NCBI GenBank assembly: GCA_014534295.1
Contig: JACVRU010000025.1
Location: 1-14,549, forward strand
Source: Thermoleophilia bacterium
GTDB taxonomy: Bacteria; Actinomycetota; Thermoleophilia; Gaiellales; Gaiellaceae
Length of the DNA: 14,549 bases
Direction of reading: 5' to 3'
The notes beneath the pieces were generated by a model, which saw nothing but the letters and a program-made list of their open reading frames with translations, was not told the DNA's origin and ran no database searches. This document shows positions 7,525 through 13,015 of this stretch, piece after piece; position 1 is the first letter of the stretch, and each line of letters starts with the position of its first letter. The translations under genes were made by a program, and so were the position numbers.

Positions 7525-8393
7525 TCCTCGACGTAGGCATCGAGGACCATCACGGCCGATCGCCCTGCGTCTGGGAGGAAACCGTGCCTGAGCCGGTCGG
7601 CGAGGTCATCGAGGCCGCGCCGGAGCATCTCCGCACGGAAAGCGACGTCCTCGTGAGAGATCGTCTCGGGCAGCATGTCGCAGACATCGACGAGCGTCCG
7701 TAGCAGCCGGGGAAGCGCGGTCTCCGCGGGATCTTCGCGGAAGTAGTAGGTCACCGGCAGCTGCTCGAGATCGGTGGAGATGGCGGCCACGCCCGTCTCC
7801 GCCTCCTGGAGGAACGCGGCCGCTGCTGAGGGCGAGAGCTTCCTGAGCCGGTCGTCGCCTCCATTCGCGATCGCGGCTGCGAGCCGACGCGCGAACTGCC
7901 GCCGCCGGTGGAGGGCCGGGTAGATCGAGATCAGCCACGACAGGGAGGCGGTCAGGAGGGCGAAGCCGAGCAGGCTCTCAATTGGGGTGACGAGCCGGAG
8001 CCAACCGGTCGCCGGCGCGATCTCGCCGTAGCCGAGGGTGGAGAGCGTGACGCCCGACGTGTAGAGCGCCGTCAGGAAGGTCGAGCCGACGTCAACGCCC
8101 TCTTGGACGTGGAAGCCGTCCGGCAGATGCGGCCAGTAGACGAACGCCCAGCCGAAGACGAGCAGGGTCGCCCACGTGGCGATCGTGAGCAGCACGCCGA
8201 TTGGGGCGGCCACTGCGACTGCCGCCGTCCGACCCCGGCCGAGCGTGTGCGCGGCACGCCATGTCGCCCGCTGGATGGCGCTCCCGATCGGCCCCGTCAC
8301 CGTCGGATGGAAGAGCGTCAGAAAGACATCGGCGAGCGCGACGAGGATCGAAGCCACCCCTGCAACGGCGACGAAGGGCGGGACGCTCGACAT
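7482..8393 (-). CDS. Potassium-channel family protein (Ion_trans_2 pore)
   Basis: A 303-residue inner-membrane ion channel. Hydrophobic helices lie at about residues 7-28, 58-87 and 134-157. Between the last two is a pore loop with the selectivity filter TLSTLGYGEIAP (filter 119-124), the TxGYG signature of K+ channels; E replaces the more common D after GYG. After the last helix a basic stop-transfer stretch (HRRRQFARR) leads into a roughly 140-residue soluble C-terminal domain with no recognised RCK/TrkA-N fold (no Rossmann GxGxxG). That part is helical with conserved-looking EDPAETALPRLLRTLVDVCD. Homomeric channels need a tetramer. ATG 8393 follows TAGGCT by 6 nt. The last 14 codons and the stop lie inside the 3' end of the uvrD-like gene on the opposite strand. 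Confidence 0.85.
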   Translation of the reverse strand: MSSVPPFVAVAGVASILVALADVFLTLFHPTVTGPIGSAIQRATWRAAHTLGRGRTAAVAVAAPIGVLLTIATWATLLVFGWAFVYWPHLPDGFHVQEGVDVGSTFLTALYTSGVTLSTLGYGEIAPATGWLRLVTPIESLLGFALLTASLSWLISIYPALHRRRQFARRLAAAIANGGDDRLRKLSPSAAAAFLQEAETGVAAISTDLEQLPVTYYFREDPAETALPRLLRTLVDVCDMLPETISHEDVAFRAEMLRRGLDDLADRLRHGFLPDAGRSAVMVLDAYVEDHGVTASAASTSGP

Positions 8394-8399
8394 CGCGCA

Positions 8400-8405
8400 A
8401 GCCTA
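8400..8405 (-). promoter_or_regulatory. Putative -10 hexamer (TAGGCT) of the channel gene
   Basis: TAGGCT lies 6 nt upstream of the ATG at 8393, with spacer TGCGCG and no Shine-Dalgarno. It fits the leaderless pattern seen at three other starts. Confidence 0.4.
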
Positions 8406-8439
8406 CGGATGAAGGCGGCCGGCGATCGCGCCGAACGGA

Positions 8440-8619
8440 TCAGCCGTCGAGCGCCGCGATCATGAAGTCGCGCTGGGCCGGTAGCGAGCCGCCGAACTCC
8501 TCGGCCCACCCCTCGATGTTGCGGAGGGGAACCGCCCCGCGGAGCCCATCCAGACACGGGCGGTGAGCTCCGGGACGAAGCCGCAGAACCACGGGTCGCT
8601 GTAGTCGTCGGTCGTCCCC
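8440..8619 (-). pseudogene. C-terminal remnant of a class A penicillin-binding protein (transpeptidase), frameshifted
   Basis: Two minus-strand frames together spell the end of a PBP1-type transpeptidase domain. From 8619 one frame reads GTTDDYSDPWFCGFVPELTA and then RVWMG, the stretch that follows the KTG box. Near 8545 the match moves to another frame, reading GAVPLRNIEGWAEEFGGSLP, then AQRDFMIAALDG and a TGA at 8440-8442. Intact relatives read WxGYP at the junction and an IW before RDFM, so both a frameshift and a small deletion are present. The KTG triad itself is lost (GAG at that place) and an in-frame stop (8661-8663) lies just upstream. The rest of the gene (glycosyltransferase, SxxK, SxN) is absent. 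It cannot make an active enzyme. It sits beside a wall-lytic transglycosylase gene, so it may be the relic of a local wall-synthesis gene removed by deletion. Confidence 0.8.
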
Positions 8620-8711
8620 GCGCCTCCCGCGGCTCCGGGGCCGTCTGATCGGGCGATCCTTCATGTCCATGCGGGTTCCCCAGTCGCTCCTTTGCGGAGC
8701 CGGCCCGGGGC

Positions 8712-8717
8712 TAGACT
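8712..8717 (+). promoter_or_regulatory. Possible -10 hexamer (TAGACT) of the lytic transglycosylase
   Basis: TAGACT lies 13 nt before the ATG at 8731, with a GGGG between them that could serve as a short ribosome-binding site. A TTTGCG at 8691-8696 is a possible but closely spaced -35 (15 bp). Confidence 0.3.
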
Positions 8718-8730
8718 CGCGTTGGGGTCG

Positions 8731-9573
8731 ATGGTGAGCGCTGGACTCATGCTGGAAGCCGCGACGGTCGTCGCAGCCGCGTTGATCGCGGCGCCCGCCC
8801 CCGCTTCGCTGCCCGCACCGAGCGAGGCGATCCCGCGCGAGCCGAAGCGGCTCGCGCACACGCTCCTCGTAACGACGCAGGAGTTGCACAGGGCGGTCGA
8901 CCGGTGGCGCGACGAGGGCGACCCGTCCATCGGCGGGCCGCCGCGGGACGTCGAACTGCTCGCGCTCTACCACCAGCGCATCTACCGGCTGCTGCGCCGC
9001 GACGAGGAGCTGGCGCGCGCGACGCTGAGACTTCTGCCCTCGGGGCTCGGACGCGAGGCGCGGGCGATCATCGCCGCGGGCAAGGCGCTGGCCGGCATCA
9101 CGCCGGCCCTGAAGGCCCGGACGATCCGCACGAAGCGGCCGAAGCCGGTTGGCGTGCTGCTTCGCTACTACCGCGAGGCGCAACGGCGCTTCGGCGTCCC
9201 CTGGCAGTTGCTGGCGGCGGTCAACTTCTCGGAGTCCGCCTTCGGAAAGATCCGCACCGACAGCGCCGCGGGTGCGCAGGGGCCGATGCAGTTCATGCCG
9301 GCGACGTGGCGCGCGTATGGGCTGGGCGGCAACGTCCACGACGACCGCGACGCGATCATGGGCGCCGCGAACTACCTGCGGGCGTCCGGCGCGCCGGGAG
9401 ACCTCCGGCGGGCGCTGTTCGCGTACAACCGCTCGACCGCCTACGTCGACTCGATCCTGCGCTACACGGAGCGTATCCGCGCGGATGCGCGGAACCTCCA
9501 CGTCTTCTACAGCTGGCAGCTCTTCGTGCGAACCGAGCGGGGCGACATGCGCCTCACCGGACCGGGCCGCTGA
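8731..9573 (+). CDS. Secreted lytic transglycosylase (SLT domain)
   Basis: A 280-residue peptidoglycan-cleaving enzyme expected outside the membrane. The first roughly 27 residues are a hydrophobic stretch (MVSAGLMLEAATVVAAALIA, then APAPAS), likely a signal peptide or anchor with few basic residues. A helical region with DVELLALYHQRIYRLLRRDE follows. The SLT (goose-lysozyme-like) domain begins near residue 145: WQLLAAVNFSESAFGKI with probable catalytic E168, then GAQGPMQFMPATWRAYG, DAIMGAANYLRASG and FAYNRSTAYVDSILRY, all family hallmarks. ATG 8731 is chosen because GGGG precedes it and the hydrophobic segment starts there; a TTG at 8692 would add 13 residues with no support. It cleaves the MurNAc-GlcNAc bond by analogy with the family. 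It is divergent from the PBP remnant and convergent with the GNAT gene. Confidence 0.88.
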   Translation: MVSAGLMLEAATVVAAALIAAPAPASLPAPSEAIPREPKRLAHTLLVTTQELHRAVDRWRDEGDPSIGGPPRDVELLALYHQRIYRLLRRDEELARATLRLLPSGLGREARAIIAAGKALAGITPALKARTIRTKRPKPVGVLLRYYREAQRRFGVPWQLLAAVNFSESAFGKIRTDSAAGAQGPMQFMPATWRAYGLGGNVHDDRDAIMGAANYLRASGAPGDLRRALFAYNRSTAYVDSILRYTERIRADARNLHVFYSWQLFVRTERGDMRLTGPGR

Positions 9574-9661
9574 GCGCCATCGGTACGGGGAGCCCGGAAA
9601 CGCGGTCGCAGACGCTCTCACTCGGCCCTTCTCCAGAGCGCGAGTCACTCCATGGCTAGGG

Positions 9662-10180
9662 TCAGTGAGATGGCGGAACGGCGTGGGCCATGAGGATCGC
9701 GTCCACGTAGTCGCCGGTCGAGCGGCGGTAGTGCTGCTTCCGGTAGCCCTCGCGCTCGAAGCCGAACTCCTCGTACAGCTTCATCGCCGCCTCGTTGTGC
9801 GGGAAGACGTGCAGTTCGAGCTTCCGCACGCCCGCGCCCCGCGCCCAGTCGACCGCAGCGTCCAGCAGCGCCCGCCCGATCCCCTGCCGGCGCCAGTCGG
9901 CCGCCACCATCAGGCCCAGGTCGGCGACGTGGGACGAGGACGGGTTCTGGTCGCGGGACACGGACAGCCGCCCCACGAGCTTGCCCTCGTCCGTCTCCGC
10001 GACGTAGACCGCGGCATGCGGGAAGCGCCGGATCGCCTTCAGGTAGCGCCGCTCGTCCGCCGCCGAGCGCCAGTCGCTGGTCGTCAGCAGCCAGCCGCCC
10101 GGCTCGCTGCCCACCGCCCGGGCCAGCGCGACGAGCGCCTCCGCGTCCGCGGGCTCTGCCGGCCGCACGAACCAGCTCAC
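9662..10180 (-). CDS. GNAT-family N-acetyltransferase
   Basis: A 172-residue cytosolic acetyl-CoA-dependent acyltransferase. The GNAT fold is clear: N-terminal FVRPAEPADAEALVALARAV, then ADLGLMVAADWRRQGIGRAL, in which RRQGIGRAL (97-105) is the pyrophosphate-binding motif A. KLELHVFPHNEAAMKLYEEF and GFEREGYRKQHYR form motif B. The RxxYR ending and DYVDAILMA resemble RimI/PhnO-like or antibiotic-type acetyltransferases of unknown substrate. The start is GTG, overlapping the stop of the upstream gamma-glutamyltransferase in a GTGA, so the two are probably translationally coupled. The substrate may relate to the amino acids or peptides released by that partner, but this is only inference. It converges on the transglycosylase with 88 bp between; I see no strong terminator there. 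Confidence 0.9.
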   Translation of the reverse strand: MSWFVRPAEPADAEALVALARAVGSEPGGWLLTTSDWRSAADERRYLKAIRRFPHAAVYVAETDEGKLVGRLSVSRDQNPSSSHVADLGLMVAADWRRQGIGRALLDAAVDWARGAGVRKLELHVFPHNEAAMKLYEEFGFEREGYRKQHYRRSTGDYVDAILMAHAVPPSH

Positions 10181-11598
10181 CCGACGACGATCCCGTGGCC
10201 GCCGCGGCGCGGGTCGCCGGCCGCGGCAAACCCCTCAGGCCCACGCTCGACCGCGGCGACGCCGCCGAAGAACAGGTTCGGCTTCCGCCAGCGCGTCAGC
10301 GGCAGGCCCGCGGCCTCGAGCCGCTCCAGCTCCTGCGCCTCCATCCCGCCCTCGCAGTGGACGGTCTCCTCGTCCCAGAACAGCCGCGGCCGCTCGATCG
10401 CGTCGTCCACCGGCAAGCGGCGCGCGAGCACGTTCACCGTCACCTGCGTCACGGCCGCCCACAGCCGCAGCGAGCCGGCGCTGCCGAGCACGAGCCGCGG
10501 CCGCCCGTCCGCGAGCGCGATCGACGGCGCCATCAGGCTTGCCATCCGCTCCCCCGGGCGCGGCAGCGGCCCGCTCTGGAGGACGTCGTACTCGCCGAGC
10601 ATGTTGTTGAGCGCGAAGCCCGTCTCCGGCACGACGATCCCCGACCCCGCGCCCGTGGAGATGGACAGCGAGGCCGCGTTCCCGGCGGTGTCGACGGCGG
10701 AGATGTGCGTCGTGCCTCCAGGCGCGCGCGCGAGCCGCGGGGGCCTCCGCTTCGCCCGGCGCTGCTCGCCCATCACCTCCACGAGCCGCTCGGGGGTCGG
10801 CTGACGCCGGCCGAGCAACTCGAGCCCGTGGGCGACGAGGACGCCGCCGGTGGCGGGGGGCGGGTTGGAGAGGAAGTCGATGCCCCGATACCGCACCGAC
10901 ACCGGCCGCCGCTGGACCACGCGGTACTCGCGCAGGTCCTTCATCGTCATCGCGCCACCCTGTTCCTTCAGCGCGCTGATGAGCTGCCGACCGAGGTCGC
11001 CGCGGTAGAGCGCCCGCGAGCCCTCCGCCGCGAAGAGGGCGAGCGTGTCGCCGAGCTCGGGCTGGACGAGTCGCTCGCCGGTGACGAGCGGCGCGTCGCC
11101 GCCGAACAGGCGCCGGCTCTCGTCCCCGTGCCGGAGGATGACGTCGAGGATCGCGTGCAGGTAGCCCTGCGCCGGAGTCAGCTCGACGCCGTCGCGGGCG
11201 AGCGCGATCGCTGGCTCGAACAGCTCGGCCCACGGGAGCGATCCGAAGCGGCGGTGCGCCTCCTCGAGCCCGGCGAGCGCGCCGGGGACGGCGACCGAGG
11301 CCGCGCCGATGCGGAAGACCTGCGCCGCGCCTCCCGAGAAGTCGACATCGACAGCCTCCATCTCGGTGCCCCGGCCGCTGGGGACGGTGACGTAGCAGTC
11401 GAACACCCGCGTCTTCCGGTCGCGCGCGGAGTGGACGAGCATGAATCCGCCGCCGCCCGGTCCGGTCAGCGGGCTCTCGCAGACCCAGGACGCGAGCGAC
11501 GCGGCCACGCACGCGTCGACGGCGTTCCCGCCCGCCTCGAGCACGCGCGCCCCGGTCTCGGCAGTCAGCCGATGGCCGCCTGCGATCGCCCCGTTCAT
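10177..11598 (-). CDS. Gamma-glutamyltransferase family protein
   Basis: A 473-residue Ntn-hydrolase that would autocleave before a threonine and transfer or hydrolyse gamma-glutamyl groups. N-terminal signatures: A-x-GGNAVDACVAASLASWV and GPGGGGFMLVH. The predicted nucleophile is T296 in GGTTHISAVDTAGNAASLS, giving a large subunit of about 295 and a small one of about 178 residues. Small-subunit motifs FALNNMLGEYD, MASLMAPSIALADGRPRLVL and GSAGSLR follow. Two departures: no signal peptide is visible, so it is probably cytosolic while E. coli GGT is periplasmic; and the segment before T296 is about 70 residues shorter than in E. coli, with a basic QRRAKRRPPRLAR linker. ATG 11598 is preceded 6 nt upstream by TAACCT. 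It heads a two-gene unit with the GNAT gene. Confidence 0.9.
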   Translation of the reverse strand: MNGAIAGGHRLTAETGARVLEAGGNAVDACVAASLASWVCESPLTGPGGGGFMLVHSARDRKTRVFDCYVTVPSGRGTEMEAVDVDFSGGAAQVFRIGAASVAVPGALAGLEEAHRRFGSLPWAELFEPAIALARDGVELTPAQGYLHAILDVILRHGDESRRLFGGDAPLVTGERLVQPELGDTLALFAAEGSRALYRGDLGRQLISALKEQGGAMTMKDLREYRVVQRRPVSVRYRGIDFLSNPPPATGGVLVAHGLELLGRRQPTPERLVEVMGEQRRAKRRPPRLARAPGGTTHISAVDTAGNAASLSISTGAGSGIVVPETGFALNNMLGEYDVLQSGPLPRPGERMASLMAPSIALADGRPRLVLGSAGSLRLWAAVTQVTVNVLARRLPVDDAIERPRLFWDEETVHCEGGMEAQELERLEAAGLPLTRWRKPNLFFGGVAAVERGPEGFAAAGDPRRGGHGIVVG

Positions 11599-11604
11599 GC
11601 GGTC

Positions 11605-11610
11605 AGGTTA
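11605..11610 (-). promoter_or_regulatory. Putative -10 hexamer (TAACCT) of the gamma-glutamyltransferase gene
   Basis: TAACCT lies 6 nt before the ATG at 11598 (spacer GACCGC). No Shine-Dalgarno is visible, so a leaderless transcript is likely. It is the fourth case of this arrangement in the window. Confidence 0.4.
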
Positions 11611-11623
11611 TGTCGAGCTAAAG

Positions 11624-11655
11624 CCAAAGGGGTGATCTGCCGATCACCCTTTTGG
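11624..11655. repeat. 14-bp inverted repeat in the divergent intergenic region
   Basis: Arms 11624-11637 and 11642-11655 (CCAAAGGGGTGATC / GATCACCCTTTTGG) pair over 14 bp with one G-T pair and a 4-nt loop. It ends 2 nt before the ATG at 11658 and lies 14 bp beyond the TAACCT of the divergent gene. It could be an operator for both genes or, in the plus-strand transcript, a hairpin that covers the translation start. Confidence 0.65.
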
Positions 11656-11657
11656 GG

Positions 11658-12305
11658 ATGAGGACGAAGCCGCTTGAGGAGGCTCTGCCTTTCGTCGCCG
11701 TGATCGCCGCAGGGATCGCGATCTTCTTCGTGGTCCGCCTGCTGCTCCCCACCGGCGAGGAGGCGCTGCCGCCGTTCGCGTCGATCGCCGCCGAGCCGCC
11801 CCCGCCCGTCTTCTCAGTGGCCCTGCCGAAGCCGGCGGCCGCCGCGGGCGAGCCGGCGGACGTCGTCGTGGTCGTGGCTGAGCCGATCTCGCTGCCGACC
11901 GAAGTGCCGCGGCGCGTCGCTTCGGCGAAGGCGCGGCCGCCAACTCCCCCGCTCGCCCACATCGTGAAGAGGCCCGTCCCGCCGCCCGCGCCGGCGCCGG
12001 CTCCGGCCCCCCCGCCCACGCCCTCTCCTACCCCCGAGCCCGAGCTCGAGCCCGAGCCCGAGCCCGATCCACCGCGTGTCCTCGCGCGCGTGGCCACAAC
12101 ACCGGCTCCGGCGGGCAACCGGTCGCCGGGCCGTGCCAAGCAGGGCAACGGCCCTCCGCCCGGGCAGACGAAGGAGCAGCCGCCGCAGGCGCCGCAGGAC
12201 ATCGTCGCGGAGCCCGCCCAGGCGGTCGCCGAGCAGGAGAACCCCTCGCCGGGCCGCGACAAGCACGGCCTCGGGCTCCCGCCCGGCCTCGCCAAGAAGA
12301 ACTAG
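11658..12305 (+). CDS. Membrane-anchored proline-rich protein with two PPG/K repeats
   Basis: A 215-residue protein of unknown function. Residues 10-30 are one hydrophobic helix (PFVAVIAAGIAIFFVVRLLL) preceded by a short tail, so it is probably an inner-membrane protein with an N-in, C-out rod. Residues 33-150 are low complexity and rich in Pro, Ala and Glu, including PAPAPAPAPPPTPSPTPEPE and a run of EP pairs encoded by a GAGCCC hexamer repeat near 12036-12068. The C-terminus holds two 19-residue copies (154-172 and 195-213) with pattern N-x-S-P-G-R-x-K-x-G-x-G-x-P-P-G-x-x-K; the last ends in LPPGLAKKN. GxPPGxAKK-type ends occur in various exported bacterial proteins of unknown role. ATG 11658 is chosen over TTG 11652. 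A TonB-like or wall-binding role is possible but unproven. Its stop TAG shares CTAG with the stop of the convergent toxin gene. Confidence 0.7.
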   Translation: MRTKPLEEALPFVAVIAAGIAIFFVVRLLLPTGEEALPPFASIAAEPPPPVFSVALPKPAAAAGEPADVVVVVAEPISLPTEVPRRVASAKARPPTPPLAHIVKRPVPPPAPAPAPAPPPTPSPTPEPELEPEPEPDPPRVLARVATTPAPAGNRSPGRAKQGNGPPPGQTKEQPPQAPQDIVAEPAQAVAEQENPSPGRDKHGLGLPPGLAKKN

Positions 12306-12727
12306 GTCGGCGGCGCGGCTGCCGGCAGCAGCGCGCTCCGGTGCACGGTCGCGGCCAGGCGGGCATCGGCCGTGACGAGGACCGCGTCGTTTGCCTCGGC
12401 CAACACCGCGTAGCACGCGTCGTAGACGGTGAGCGAGCGTTCCAGCGCGACCACGAACGCCGACTCGACCAACCGGCGCAGCGAGACCACGGTGAGCGGC
12501 AGCGCGACGAGGTCCCGGAGCGCGGCGCGCAGGATGTCGGCCTCGATCATTCGCAGTCGTCGATAGCGGCTGAAGGCGTGCGTCACCTCGACGAACGCAA
12601 GCTCCGGCACGAACCCGCGGAGCCGTCCTGCGACTGCTGCGTCGAGCCACTTCGTGGCGTTCTCGTCCTCGGCGTTCATGGCCCGGACGAGCGCGCTCGC
12701 GTCGAACACGACGCTACTGGTCGTCAC
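12302..12727 (-). CDS. vapC: PIN-domain ribonuclease toxin (VapC family)
   Basis: A 141-residue PIN-domain protein, probably a Mg2+-dependent RNase that cleaves tRNA or rRNA when free of its antitoxin. The four acidic metal ligands are in place: D9 (VVFDASALV), E47 (ELAFVEVTHAF), D103 (TVYDACYAVLAE) and D121 (VLVTADARLA). Length matches the VapC family (about 130-145). Its start overlaps the end of the antitoxin gene by 14 bp, the usual coupled order (antitoxin first). The stop codon overlaps that of the convergent proline-rich gene in a palindromic CTAG. Nothing suggests inactivation. Confidence 0.9.
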   Translation of the reverse strand: MTTSSVVFDASALVRAMNAEDENATKWLDAAVAGRLRGFVPELAFVEVTHAFSRYRRLRMIEADILRAALRDLVALPLTVVSLRRLVESAFVVALERSLTVYDACYAVLAEANDAVLVTADARLAATVHRSALLPAAAPPT

Positions 12728-12974
12728 GAGCCTCCCGGATCAACTCCTCCGGGGGAAGGGCTTCCGGAGGAAGCCGAAACTCGCGCCGCAGCCGCTCGAG
12801 CCGTAGAAGGAGCTCGGCTCGTTCGGAGTCGCGGTCGATCGCCTCGTGGACGATGGCGAGGAGCTCGGCGTTGACCGACCGGCCGTTCGCCTCGGCACGC
12901 GCTTTCAGGGCGTCGTAGAGATCGGGTGGCACCGCCCTGAGATGGAAGTTCGCCACGGCTGATGAAGATACCAT
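12714..12974 (-). CDS. vapB: Ribbon-helix-helix antitoxin (FitA/VapB type)
   Basis: An antitoxin of up to 86 residues. The N-terminal RHH DNA-binding part reads VANFHLRAVPPDLYDALKAR and then AEANGRSVNAELLAIVHEAI, close to the FitA/Arc-like antitoxin pattern. The charged C-terminal tail (RREFRLPPEALPPEELIREA) would wrap the PIN toxin. Two starts compete. ATG 12974 is in the centre of a palindromic operator. GTG 12956 would give the family's usual start (VANFHLR, 80 residues) and leave the operator upstream, with TATCTT 8 nt before it. I give the ATG as the outer limit; family resemblance favours the GTG. The RHH dimer is expected to repress its own operon together with the toxin. Confidence 0.88.
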   Translation of the reverse strand: MVSSSAVANFHLRAVPPDLYDALKARAEANGRSVNAELLAIVHEAIDRDSERAELLLRLERLRREFRLPPEALPPEELIREARDDQ

Positions 12975-12983
12975 TGTGGTATC
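12967..12983. promoter_or_regulatory. Palindromic operator of the vapBC operon
   Basis: GATACCA-TTG-TGGTATC is a perfect 7-bp inverted repeat with a 3-nt centre, placed over the first possible start of the antitoxin gene. RHH antitoxins bind such palindromes for autorepression. The right part on the minus strand, TATCTT, could double as the -10 box. Confidence 0.65.
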
Positions 12984-13015
12984 GCACGCAGTGCGGAGCA
13001 GGTGTCCGCGAGGGA

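Noticed and set aside
8440..9648. 402-codon open frame on the minus strand as one gene
   Set aside because: Most of it is antisense to the transglycosylase; only its last roughly 35 codons match a protein family, as part of the PBP remnant.
9574..9661. Possible terminator between the transglycosylase and GNAT genes
   Set aside because: Only 5-bp arms with long loops could be found; too weak to call.
10195..11661. 488-codon open frame on the plus strand
   Set aside because: Antisense to the gamma-glutamyltransferase gene; composition is Arg/Glu/Leu shadow sequence.
12036..12068. GAGCCC hexamer repeat as a possible mobile or CRISPR-like repeat
   Set aside because: It is a short in-frame tandem run coding for Glu-Pro pairs inside the proline-rich protein, without spacers.
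11814..12650. 278-codon and other minus frames opposite the proline-rich gene, including a Gly/Ser-rich one (11618-12295)
   Set aside because: They are the complement of Pro/Glu/Ala codons, and part also overlaps vapC in another frame; the plus frame has a clear membrane helix and duplicated motifs.
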